Position numbers and translations under genes: made by a program
The notes under the pieces: model-generated
Seen by the model: the letters and a program-made list of their open reading frames with translations, nothing else
Told to the model about the DNA's origin: nothing
Database searches by the model: none
Source of the DNA: Actinoplanes subtropicus
GTDB taxonomy: Bacteria > Actinomycetota > Actinomycetes > Mycobacteriales > Micromonosporaceae
Assembly: GCF_000721705.1 (NCBI RefSeq)
Contig: NZ_JOJL01000016.1
Span: forward strand, 62,001-126,000
DNA length: 64,000 nt
Direction of reading: 5' to 3'
In this document: positions 26,514 to 34,106 of the stretch, one piece after another
How the letters are laid out: each line of letters opens with the position of its first letter
Numbering within the stretch: the first letter of the stretch is position 1

Positions 26514-27950
26514 CTAGCCGGTGAAGCCGGCGAAGATCTTGCTGAACTCGAACGGGGCCTGGCTCACGTTGGTGCACTGGAAGAGGGCGCCCGTGCAGGC
26601 GTTCTTGTCCCGGTTCAGCTCCCAGAACGAGAGGAACCCGAGGTGGTTGGCGTTGGCGAAGCCGACCAGGTCCTTGGCGTCGCTCTGCAGGAACTTCCCG
26701 CCGTCGTCGTTCTGGCCGAGCATCGGGGTGACGCCGAGCATCTTGAAGGCGGCGGCGTCGCTGTTGCCGTAGATCGACTTGATCTGGTCCTTGGTCGACT
26801 TCGCGGCCTGGATGGCAAGATCGCCGTAGTCCTGGCCGGAGCGGCCGTAGTCCATCGCCATGATGTTGACCAGGTCCAGGTCCACGCCGGCGTCCTTGGC
26901 CGACTTGACCACGTTGAGGCCGTCGGCGGTGAGGCCCTCGGGCAGCACCGGCAGGGTCAGCGAGATCTTCAGGCCCGGGTTGGCCTTCTGCAGGGCGGCC
27001 AGGGCGCTCGAGCGGCGGGCGATCGTGGTCGGGTCGGCCACCGCCGCGCCCTCGATGTCCAGGTCGATGTACCTGAGCCCGTACGCCGAGACGACCGCCT
27101 GGTACTCGGCCTGCAGCGCGGAGACGCTGGTGCAGGCCTGGGCGAGCTCGATGCCGGTCGCGCCGCCGAAGGACACCTTCACGTCACCGCCGGCCGCGCG
27201 TACCGCCGCGATCTGGTCGGCGAACTGCTTCTGCCGCGGGTCGAAGGCGTTGAACCAGCTCGCCTTGCAGCCGGCGCTGGTCACGAAGGCCAGGCTGAAG
27301 GACTTGAGGTTCCCGCTGCTGCCCAGCTGGGCGAGGGAGGTAGTGCCATTCGAGAGCAAACCCATGTCCACGTACGGGGCGACCAGCACCTTCCCGCCAC
27401 TGGGCGGCGTGGTGGCCGGCGGCGTGGTGGTGGGTGCCGTGGTCGGCGGCTTGGTGGTCGGCGTCGCCGTCGGTTTCGTGGTCGGCGGGGTCGTGGTCGG
27501 CTTGGTCGTCGGCGCCGTGGTCGGCGTCGCGCCGCCCGAGCAGGACGCGCCGTTGATCGTGCAGCTGGTCGGCGCGCCGCTGCCGGCCACGACGAAGCCG
27601 AACGAGGCCGTGCCGCCGGCCGGGATCGAGGTCTCCCAGCTCGGGTTCTTGGCGGTCGAGACGCCGCCCGAGGTGGTGATCGTGGCGTCCCAGAAACTGC
27701 CCAGCTTCGCGGTCGACGGCAGCCCGAAGGCCAGTTGCCAGCCGTTCACGGCCGCCCCGGTGCCGTTCGTGATCGTGTATTTCGCCTGGTAGCCCGTGCT
27801 CCAGTCGCTGTCCTTGCTGAAGGTAGCGGTGAGCACGCCCGCGGCCTTGGTGGTCGGGGTGGTGGCCGCGACGGCCGCGCCGACGCCCCCGCCGACGGCG
27901 ACCACGGCCGCCGAGGCGTAGATGGCGAGACGCAGACGGCTGCGTTGCAT
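26514..27950 (-). CDS. secreted chitinase-like protein, CBM2 plus GH18
   Basis: A 478-residue exoprotein. Signal peptide 1-29 (ending AAVAA), a cellulose/chitin-binding CBM2 module (about 35-138, with GTGAAVNGWQLAFGLPS and a Cys pair), a Pro/Thr linker (140-185), then a GH18-type barrel. The catalytic signature is YIDLDIE (294-300), giving DxDxE with E300 as the acid. The substrate-side strand is KVSFGGATG and the late strand LDLVNIMAMDYG carries the conserved Asp-Tyr. It would hydrolyse chitin outside the cell. A palindrome upstream may be the operator. Confidence 0.9.
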   Translation of the reverse strand: MQRSRLRLAIYASAAVVAVGGGVGAAVAATTPTTKAAGVLTATFSKDSDWSTGYQAKYTITNGTGAAVNGWQLAFGLPSTAKLGSFWDATITTSGGVSTAKNPSWETSIPAGGTASFGFVVAGSGAPTSCTINGASCSGGATPTTAPTTKPTTTPPTTKPTATPTTKPPTTAPTTTPPATTPPSGGKVLVAPYVDMGLLSNGTTSLAQLGSSGNLKSFSLAFVTSAGCKASWFNAFDPRQKQFADQIAAVRAAGGDVKVSFGGATGIELAQACTSVSALQAEYQAVVSAYGLRYIDLDIEGAAVADPTTIARRSSALAALQKANPGLKISLTLPVLPEGLTADGLNVVKSAKDAGVDLDLVNIMAMDYGRSGQDYGDLAIQAAKSTKDQIKSIYGNSDAAAFKMLGVTPMLGQNDDGGKFLQSDAKDLVGFANANHLGFLSFWELNRDKNACTGALFQCTNVSQAPFEFSKIFAGFTG

Positions 27951-28004
27951 GGGATGACTCCGATCGCAGGGATTGACGATGGGAGTCGATTCTTCGGTCC
28001 GGGG

Positions 28005-28014
28005 CGTTTAAACG
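28005..28014. promoter_or_regulatory. palindrome upstream of the chitinase gene
   Basis: CGTTTAAACG is perfect; two TTAAA-type repeats follow (ACCTTAAACATCCTTAAAT, 28026-28044). They lie 55-95 bases before the chitinase start and may be binding sites of a sugar-responsive regulator. No known consensus is matched. Confidence 0.35.
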
Positions 28015-28064
28015 ACCTTGTATGGACCTTAAACATCCTTAAATGACCGCTGGTAGCGGGCGAG

Positions 28065-28622
28065 TCACCGGCTCGCGAGGCCGTCCAGCAGCAGCACGAG
28101 CTGGCGTCTCCAGGCGTCCGGCTCGAGCGACGCGCGCACCACGCCGGCATTCGCGCGCATCAGCAGGCCGAAATCCCGCCGGGTGAAATCGGCCCGCAGG
28201 ACGCCGGCCTGCTGGGCCCGGGCGATCACCTCGCTGGCCCCGCGCTGGGCGGCCGTGCGCAGCGCCGAGAGCCGCTCGTCGTCGTCGAAGCCGGTCGAGA
28301 CCAGTAACTCGGCCAGCCCGCGGTCGGCGGCCTGCAGCTCGAAGAGCCGGGTGAGGTAGCCGACGAACGCGTCCCACGGGTCGGGCTCGTGCAGCGCGAG
28401 CTCGGCCAGCTCGACGTACTCGGTCATCTGGCCGGCGAAGACCTCGGCGATCAGGTCGCGGCGGGTGGGGAAGCGGCGGTAGAGCGTGGCGTTGCCCACG
28501 CCCGCCCGCCGGGCTATCTCGTCGAGCGAGGCGTCCAGCCCCTGCTCGCCGAAGACCTCCCGGGCCGCGGCCAGCAACGCGGCGCGGTTGCGCTCGGCGT
28601 CGGCGCGGAGTCGAGTGGCCAT
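28065..28622 (-). CDS. TetR-family regulator
   Basis: A 185-residue TetR protein. The helix-turn-helix is LDEIARRAGVGNATLYRRF (about residues 33-51). The C-terminal domain has FELQAADRGLAELLVSTGF and resembles SBP/SACE_7040-type ligand domains. The ATG at 28622 diverges from the dienelactone hydrolase start at 28701, so regulation of that gene is likely. Confidence 0.88.
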   Translation of the reverse strand: MATRLRADAERNRAALLAAAREVFGEQGLDASLDEIARRAGVGNATLYRRFPTRRDLIAEVFAGQMTEYVELAELALHEPDPWDAFVGYLTRLFELQAADRGLAELLVSTGFDDDERLSALRTAAQRGASEVIARAQQAGVLRADFTRRDFGLLMRANAGVVRASLEPDAWRRQLVLLLDGLASR

Positions 28623-28700
28623 GGGGGACAGGGTACCGATCGGACCGGGGATGCCTCCCCGGTTGGTGCTAGGTTGCCCATGATCAAAGGAGATGCGGAG

Positions 28701-29456
28701 ATGCAGATGACAGCCGTGCAGATTCCGACCGCGGACGGCGCGGCGGACGCGTACCTGGTCAAGCCGGATGGCGACGGCCCGTTCCCGGGCGTGCTGATGT
28801 TCATGGACGCCTTCGGGCTGCGGCCACGGCTGCAGGAGATGGCCGAGCGGATCGCCGAGCGCGGCTACGCCGTGCTGGTGCCCAACCTCCTCTACCGCAG
28901 CGCCCGGCCGCCGCTGGTCAGCGCCGAGGAGCTGACCGACCCGGAGAAGCGCGGCGCCGCCTTCGGCCGGCTGATGCCGATGATGCACCTGCTCACGCCG
29001 GCCCGGGTCGGCGCGGACACCGATGCCTACCTCGACTTCCTCGCCGCCCAGCCGGGCGTCGCCGCCGGGCCGGTGGTGGCCGTGGGCTACTGCATGGGCG
29101 GGCGCAACGCGCTGCGCGCGATGGAGCAGCGCCCCGACCGGATCAAGGCGATGGCCGGCTACCACGCCGGCGGGATCGTCACCGACGAGCCGGACAGCGC
29201 ACACCTCGCGGTCGGCAGCATCACCGGCGAGGTCTACTTCGGCTTCGCCGACCACGACCGGTCGATGTCGGCCGAGCAGATCAAGATTTTCGAGGCGGCA
29301 CTGGCCGACGCCGGCGTCACGTACACCTCCGAGGTCTACGAGGGCGCGCCGCACGGCTTCACCATGAGCGACACCGCAATGTACGACGCGGCCGCCGAAC
29401 AGCGGCACTGGACCACCCTCTTCGCCCTGCTCGACCGCGTGTCGCCGGTCAGCTGA
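28701..29456 (+). CDS. dienelactone hydrolase family protein
   Basis: A 251-residue alpha/beta hydrolase. The nucleophile motif is GYCMGG with Cys as nucleophile (about residue 123), typical for dienelactone hydrolases; the acid lies near FADHD and the His in the late APHGF motif. It may hydrolyse lactone or ester intermediates. I use the ATG at 28701, eight bases after AAAGGAG; three other ATGs cluster within 27 bases. The divergent TetR gene is the likely regulator. Confidence 0.87.
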   Translation: MQMTAVQIPTADGAADAYLVKPDGDGPFPGVLMFMDAFGLRPRLQEMAERIAERGYAVLVPNLLYRSARPPLVSAEELTDPEKRGAAFGRLMPMMHLLTPARVGADTDAYLDFLAAQPGVAAGPVVAVGYCMGGRNALRAMEQRPDRIKAMAGYHAGGIVTDEPDSAHLAVGSITGEVYFGFADHDRSMSAEQIKIFEAALADAGVTYTSEVYEGAPHGFTMSDTAMYDAAAEQRHWTTLFALLDRVSPVS

Positions 29457-29458
29457 CC

Positions 29459-29896
29459 TCAGCTGATGCAGAACTCGTTGCCCTCGATGTCGGCCATCGT
29501 GTGCCACGAATGCGGGCCCTGCGACTGCGAGTAGAGGTAGGTGGCGCCGCGGGCGACCAACGCGTCGCGCGCGGCGTCCCGCTGGTCGGCGCCCACCCAC
29601 ACGTCGAGGTGCAGGCGGTTCTTCACCGTCTTCGCCTCCGGCACGTGTTGGAACAGCACGCGCCGGGGCTTGCCGCCCGGAAACGGCTCGGGGTGCCGGA
29701 TCGCCGCCCCGGTTCGCCAGACCAGCCGGCCCCGGTGCGTCATAGTCTCGTCGTCGGTCGCGAAGCCGCGGGCGACCATGTCCTTGATGACGGACTCGTC
29801 CTGCTCCTCGACCGGCCACTCGAGCGTCTCGGCCCACCAGTCGGCCAGTGTGTGCGGGTCGGCGCTGTCGACAACTACCTGGAAGTCGTAAGGCAT
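29459..29896 (-). CDS. VOC (glyoxalase/bleomycin-resistance) family protein
   Basis: A 145-residue protein with the two paired beta-alpha-beta modules of the VOC fold: FQVVVDSADPHTLADWWAET at the start, LHLDVWVGADQRDAARDALV in the middle and MADIEGNEFCIS at the end. The last motif supplies the metal-site Glu of this group. The substrate is unknown. It is convergent with the dienelactone hydrolase gene, only two bases apart. Confidence 0.82.
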   Translation of the reverse strand: MPYDFQVVVDSADPHTLADWWAETLEWPVEEQDESVIKDMVARGFATDDETMTHRGRLVWRTGAAIRHPEPFPGGKPRRVLFQHVPEAKTVKNRLHLDVWVGADQRDAARDALVARGATYLYSQSQGPHSWHTMADIEGNEFCIS

Positions 29897-29926
29897 GGAG
29901 GGACGGTAGCCCCGGGGTACGACATT

Positions 29927-30277
29927 TCAGTTCTCGTAGAGACCCGGGAAGTAGCGGTCGAGCAGCGTCACGTCGTAGACCTGGCGCACCTCGGTGACCC
30001 GGCCGTCGACGACCGCGAGGAACTCCACCATCCGGGCCGTGCCGAACGGCGCGACCAGGTCATACACCAGCGTCGCCCCGTCGTCGGCGAGCGTCTCGCC
30101 GGCCACCGTGACGGTCTCGGCGAACGCCGCGATCCGGTGCTGCACCTGCAGCAGCTCCTCGTCGTCGACCGGCGCGTCGAGGTTCCACTCCACCTCGACG
30201 TCCGGCGCGAGCAGCTTGCGGACGGCGGTGCTGTCGTCGCTGGTCCACGACCGGGTCCAGAACCCGATAACGTCCAT
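29927..30277 (-). CDS. SnoaL-like (NTF2-fold) protein
   Basis: A 116-residue protein with the SnoaL/NTF2 pattern: FWTRSWTSDDSTAVRKLLAP at the start, VEVEWNLDAPVDD, and a C-terminal sheet with MVEFLAVVDGRVTEVRQVYD. Such proteins are small cyclases, isomerases or binding proteins. It sits 16 bases downstream of the epimerase-like gene, so the two may share a transcript. Confidence 0.8.
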   Translation of the reverse strand: MDVIGFWTRSWTSDDSTAVRKLLAPDVEVEWNLDAPVDDEELLQVQHRIAAFAETVTVAGETLADDGATLVYDLVAPFGTARMVEFLAVVDGRVTEVRQVYDVTLLDRYFPGLYEN

Positions 30278-30293
30278 GGTCGTCTCCTGGCTC

Positions 30294-31388
30294 TCAGTGG
30301 TGCACGCCGGCCTGCGACCGGGCGGGCATCGGGTCGGGGAACTGGCCGTGGCCTAGTAGCGCGGCGGTGGCCTGGGCGATCCGGGCGGCGGCGTGACCAT
30401 CGCCGTACGGGGTGCCGGCGACGCCCATCGAGTCCCGGCGGACCCGGCTCTCCAGCAGTTCGGCCATCGCCGCCACGATCGCGCCGGCCTCGGCGTCGAC
30501 CTGCCGGGCGCTGCCCCCGTGGATCGCCTCGGTCAGGCCGCCACCGTCGCCCGGCACCAGCACCGGACGGCCGGCCGCAAGCGCCTCCTCGGCCAGGTCC
30601 GCGTCGTCGGTGAGCACCACCTCGGCGGCCGCCACCAGCCGGGACCGCTCCGGGTACGGCATCGTCAGCCCGCCGAACACGTCCAGGTCGGGCTGGTTCG
30701 CGGTGATCGCGAGGAGCGCCGCCCGCACCGGCTCCTCGAACTCGGCGCTGACCCCGGCCACCACGACGCGGTTGGCCTGCGGTTCGATCGGGCGTCCGGT
30801 GCGCTCGGCCAGCAGCCGGGCCGCCTGGACGCGGTTGGCCCGCGGCACGAGCGGCTCCCGGGTGCGCTCGGCGAGCAGCCGGGCCGCCTCGACCGCGGTG
30901 CCGCCGGTGAGCAGCACGTCCCCGGCGACCACCCGCTCGTCGAGCAGGTTCATCGCGGCGAGCGGCGCGGGGGCCAGGTGCACGGTGGCGATCTGGGCGA
31001 GCAGCCGGCGGTCGCCGTCCGCGTCGTCGGCGACCAGCGAGCCGGAGCGACGCCCGGCGTCCATGTGCATGACCGGCACGCGGCGCCAGTACGCGGCCAG
31101 CGCCGCGCCGAGGTTGTCGCCGCGCACGACGACGGCGGCCGGGGTGCGTACCGCCCACAGCTGGTCGTACCGCCGGAGCGCCGTCGCGAGGTCGGCCGAG
31201 GCCGGCAGGGTGACGTCGGCGGCGAGCCCGCCGGCGATGTAGGTCTTGGCCACGGCGGTCGGCTCCGGCCCGCCGGCGAGCAGGACCGGGGTGACAAGGC
31301 CCTGCTCACGCATGGCGATCGCGACCGGCACGAGCCGGAGCGCCTCGGCGCACGTGCCACCGGCGAGGTGGACTTCGGGCAGCGACAT
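30294..31388 (-). CDS. UDP-GlcNAc 2-epimerase-like protein with internal duplication
   Basis: A 364-residue GT-B-fold protein resembling WecB-type UDP-N-acetylglucosamine 2-epimerases: an N-terminal LAGGTCAEALRLVPVAIAM, a middle VVRGDNLGAALAAY and VPVMHMDAGRRSG, and a late DDADLAEEALAAGRPVLVPG. In WecB the middle motif has Glu (HVEAGLRS) and is followed by a PEE-NR motif; here Asp replaces the Glu and the second motif is missing (DDADGDRRLL). Residues 167-187 and 188-208 are a tandem copy. A true epimerase activity is therefore doubtful. The start has GGAGAG upstream. Confidence 0.7.
   Translation of the reverse strand: MSLPEVHLAGGTCAEALRLVPVAIAMREQGLVTPVLLAGGPEPTAVAKTYIAGGLAADVTLPASADLATALRRYDQLWAVRTPAAVVVRGDNLGAALAAYWRRVPVMHMDAGRRSGSLVADDADGDRRLLAQIATVHLAPAPLAAMNLLDERVVAGDVLLTGGTAVEAARLLAERTREPLVPRANRVQAARLLAERTGRPIEPQANRVVVAGVSAEFEEPVRAALLAITANQPDLDVFGGLTMPYPERSRLVAAAEVVLTDDADLAEEALAAGRPVLVPGDGGGLTEAIHGGSARQVDAEAGAIVAAMAELLESRVRRDSMGVAGTPYGDGHAAARIAQATAALLGHGQFPDPMPARSQAGVHH
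30765..30890 (-). repeat. in-frame 63-bp tandem duplication
   Basis: Two adjacent 63-bp units encode EAARLLAERTREPLVPRANRV-type segments (first residue at 30890) and the second QAARLLAERTGRPIEPQANR. The core GTGCGCTCGG recurs at 30799 and 30862, a period of 63. Confidence 0.85.
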
Positions 31389-31568
31389 GTTCTCTCCGGG
31401 GACTGCGGGGGTCAGCGGCGATTCAGGACGCTATGCAGTCACACAGCGTGACGCAAGCCGTCGCCACTCATTGTGGCCGAACGGCCCAACCCAGACATCC
31501 CAGACACGAACAAACCGGGCGAACTCTCGGTTCCCCAGTTACTCAACGCAATGTCGACCGGCGGACGA

Positions 31569-32483
31569 TTACCCTTGGTGGCCGTTGTTGAGCAGCGACG
31601 GGTCGTCGCGCAGCAGGGCGGCGAGCCGACGGGCGGCCATCTCGGTCTCCTCCGGGCGCTCCACCTGCAGCGGGATCGGCTTCGGCAGCGGTGAGGGCAT
31701 GGAGTCGCCCCGCTGCGGCTGCGGCGCCAGGCGCTCGGTGACCAGCCGCTCGGTGACCAGGCGCTCGGTGGCCTCGTTCTCGGCCGGGTCGTGGTAGCGG
31801 TCGGCCCGGATCCGGTGGGTGGCCTGCGGGTCCTGGTACCTCGAGGTCTGCGGCGGCACGGGCGGCGGCGGGGTGGCCGCGTACGGGTGCGGCGGGTACT
31901 CCGGAGCCGACGGCGCGGGGAACCCGGGGTCGCGCGAGGCCATGCCCAGGTCACGCATGCGGGCCCCGAGGTCGCGCGAGGTCTCGCCGGGGTCCGGCGA
32001 CGGGTAGCGGTCGTCGGCCGGCGGGTTGTCGAACGACCCGTACCGGCGCTCGGCCGTGTCCGACTCGGCGTAGTACGGCGTCTCGGCGTACCCGTAACTG
32101 GCCGGTCCGTAGCGATCCTGGTCGTCGTGGCTGAAGCGGCGCGGGTCGGCGGCCGGCGACGGCGGCGCGGAATACGGCTCCGGCTCCAGGTCGATCTCGA
32201 CGACGTCGGCGTGCCGGGCGGCCGGCACCTCGGGCTGCACCGGATTGTCCGCGCTGACCTGCACCTGGCCCTCGGCGAAGAAGAAATGCAGCAGCACGGG
32301 CTCGCCCGAGCCCTCCGCACCCACGGTCACACCGAGTTCGGGATGGCGTGCCACGACTCCAGCGATCGCCTCGACCAGCTCGGTCACGGCCGGTGAGGTC
32401 CCGGTGGCCTCTCCGGCGGCGCGCCTGCGCAGCTCATCACGGCGCGCGAGCTTGTCGAGCGCGTCGTCCAGTCCGCCTCGCAC
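31569..32483 (-). CDS. conservon-associated protein, low-complexity middle
   Basis: A 304-residue protein. The N-terminal 90 residues look folded (LDDALDKLARRDELRRRAAG, LHFFFAEGQVQVSADNP). A long disordered Pro/Tyr/Asp-rich middle follows, with short repeats (RLVTERLVTERLA) near the end, then a helical C-terminus (EETEMAARRLAALLRDDPS). No family is known. I start at the GTG at 32483, seven bases after AGGAAGGA. It lies downstream of the conservon GTPase gene, with a 93-base gap, and may belong to the same transcript. Confidence 0.65.
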   Translation of the reverse strand: MRGGLDDALDKLARRDELRRRAAGEATGTSPAVTELVEAIAGVVARHPELGVTVGAEGSGEPVLLHFFFAEGQVQVSADNPVQPEVPAARHADVVEIDLEPEPYSAPPSPAADPRRFSHDDQDRYGPASYGYAETPYYAESDTAERRYGSFDNPPADDRYPSPDPGETSRDLGARMRDLGMASRDPGFPAPSAPEYPPHPYAATPPPPVPPQTSRYQDPQATHRIRADRYHDPAENEATERLVTERLVTERLAPQPQRGDSMPSPLPKPIPLQVERPEETEMAARRLAALLRDDPSLLNNGHQG

Positions 32484-32576
32484 GTCACCATCCTTCCTAG
32501 TGCGGGTGGGTCCCATCCACTCTGCCCGCTGGAAGGCCGATTTGAAAACCTCGATCTGTGCTACGCAGCGCACACC

Positions 32577-33206
32577 CTACGTGGACCTGGCTCGAATCGC
32601 CTTGTCCAGAGCCTGGTCGAGGACCACCAGGAGGGCGTCGCGGACCGAGGCGCGGAAGCGCGCGTCGAATGAGAGAACCGGCACATCGTCACGCACCGCA
32701 AGCGCCCAGCGGACCTCCTCGAGGCTGTAATTCATCTGCCCGTTGAACGTGTTCACGCCGACCACGAACGGCAGACCGGCCCGCTCGAAGTAGTCGACCG
32801 CGGGGTAGCAGTCGTCGATCCGAGCCGTGTCCACCACTACTAATGCGCCGAGCGCGCCCTTGATCAGGTCGTCCCACATGAAGGCGAAGCGGGACTGGCC
32901 GGGCGTACCGAAGATGTAGAGCTTCAGCGTCTGATCGATGGTCAGCACGCCGAAGTCCATCGCGATCGTGGTCGTGGTCTTCATGGTCGCCTGGCCGGGA
33001 TTGTCGATGCCGACCGACTCCGAGGTCATCTCCGCCTCGGTGGTGAGCGGAGAGATCTCCGAGATCGCGCCCACAGTTGTCGTCTTTCCGACACCGAAGC
33101 CACCCGCCACGATGATCTTCACCGGGACCGGCGCCTTCTTCGGCGCGCCGCGGCCGCCGACACGCGCGGTGCCGACGAAATGGTCAGGTGATTGCTCGAA
33201 GTCCAC
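32577..33206 (-). CDS. conservon GTPase (CvnD-like)
   Basis: A 209-residue Ras-like GTPase of the MglA/CvnD group. P-loop GGFGVGKTT (about residues 35-43), switch region TTTTIAMDFGV, the FGTPGQSRF sequence as the G3 motif and VGVNTFNG as the G4-like motif (Asn-Thr-Phe-Asn in place of NKxD). In conservons it works with the kinase-like CvnA, the roadblock CvnB and DUF742 CvnC at the membrane. The start lies inside the CvnC gene (overlap 23 bases). Confidence 0.92.
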   Translation of the reverse strand: MDFEQSPDHFVGTARVGGRGAPKKAPVPVKIIVAGGFGVGKTTTVGAISEISPLTTEAEMTSESVGIDNPGQATMKTTTTIAMDFGVLTIDQTLKLYIFGTPGQSRFAFMWDDLIKGALGALVVVDTARIDDCYPAVDYFERAGLPFVVGVNTFNGQMNYSLEEVRWALAVRDDVPVLSFDARFRASVRDALLVVLDQALDKAIRARST

Positions 33207-33642
33207 GGATCACTCGCATGATGGTTTCGGGGTCGGGGGTCTCGTTGTCCAGCACATGGACGTCCAGCTGGCCCGCGGCGCGCAGGTCACCGACGAGGAT
33301 CCGGGTGACGCCGAGGTGCAGGCGCAGCCGAGCGGATATCTCGGCCACGGACAGAGGATCTCCACAGAGCGCAACGATGGCGCGCATCTCCGGCGAAAGC
33401 CGCATGGGCGTCGCGGCGTGGTTGACGGTCACCTGGGTCTCCATCCCAATCTCGGGATCGGCGCCGTCGGTGCGTCCGGACGTGATGACGAACGGGCGCA
33501 GGGTCGTGGCCTGGTCGTCGGCCGGCGGTTCCCCGCTGGGGGTGGGGCGGTAGCCGCCGACCGACGACGGGCCAGACTGCAGGAAGGGTCGGACGCTCGG
33601 CCGAGCCGGGGGCGCCGGGTCGTCGGGGTCCGAATAGGTCAT
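33184..33642 (-). CDS. conservon DUF742 protein (CvnC-like)
   Basis: A 152-residue DUF742 protein. A Pro-rich N-terminus with RPFVITSGRT is followed by a winged-helix-like body: LSPEMRAIVALCGDPLSVAE, IARLRLHLGVTRILVGDL-type sequence. ATG at 33642 overlaps the stop of the roadblock gene (ATGA). In this system DUF742 proteins are partners of the GTPase. Confidence 0.92.
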   Translation of the reverse strand: MTYSDPDDPAPPARPSVRPFLQSGPSSVGGYRPTPSGEPPADDQATTLRPFVITSGRTDGADPEIGMETQVTVNHAATPMRLSPEMRAIVALCGDPLSVAEISARLRLHLGVTRILVGDLRAAGQLDVHVLDNETPDPETIMRVIRGLRAIT

Positions 33643-34106
33643 TGCTGGACGGCGTTCTTCAATTCCGCGATCAGACGCGGGCTGAGAGCGCCGCCGGCCC
33701 GGGTGGCGAAGAGGGTCATCTCGTACGCGAGGGTGCCCAGGTTCGCCGTACGGTCCGCGATGACGCCGAGCACCGAGCCCGCGCTGATGGCCGTGACCAG
33801 CAGGTAGCCGTCGGCCATGTCGATGATGACCCGGTTCAGCGCGCCCAGCCGGTACCAGCTGGCGGCGCCGCCGGCCAGGCTGGTCAGACCCGAGACCACC
33901 GCGGCGAGCCGCTCGGCGTTCGGCCGGTCCTTGATCGCGGACATCGCCATGAGCAGGCCGTCGGAGGAGACGGCGATGGCCTCGATCACACCCGCGGTGC
34001 CGGAGGTGAACGAGTCGAGAAGCCAATTGAAGGTCTTCGCCTCGGCGCTCAGCTGGGCCTGGCCGTAGTGGCCATTGCCGGTTTCCGTGGAGTAGGGGCT
34101 AGTCAT
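33639..34106 (-). CDS. conservon roadblock/LC7 protein (CvnB-like)
   Basis: A 155-residue roadblock/LC7 protein (FNWLLDSFTSGTAGVIEAIA, SSDGLLMAMS, and VVSGLTSLAGGAASWYRLG). Roadblock proteins act as GTPase-activating or scaffold partners of MglA-like GTPases. The ATG at 34106 overlaps the kinase stop, so the four cvn genes are translationally coupled. Confidence 0.92.
   Translation of the reverse strand: MTSPYSTETGNGHYGQAQLSAEAKTFNWLLDSFTSGTAGVIEAIAVSSDGLLMAMSAIKDRPNAERLAAVVSGLTSLAGGAASWYRLGALNRVIIDMADGYLLVTAISAGSVLGVIADRTANLGTLAYEMTLFATRAGGALSPRLIAELKNAVQQ

Noticed and set aside
24148..26577. 809-codon open frame on the minus strand
   Set aside because: The first 270 codons are antisense to the TetR gene and lack family similarity. 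Only the part from 25752 onwards is the DHA2 transporter.
28065..29837. 590-codon minus-strand frame
   Set aside because: The upstream 400 codons are antisense to the dienelactone hydrolase gene. The real TetR protein begins at 28622.
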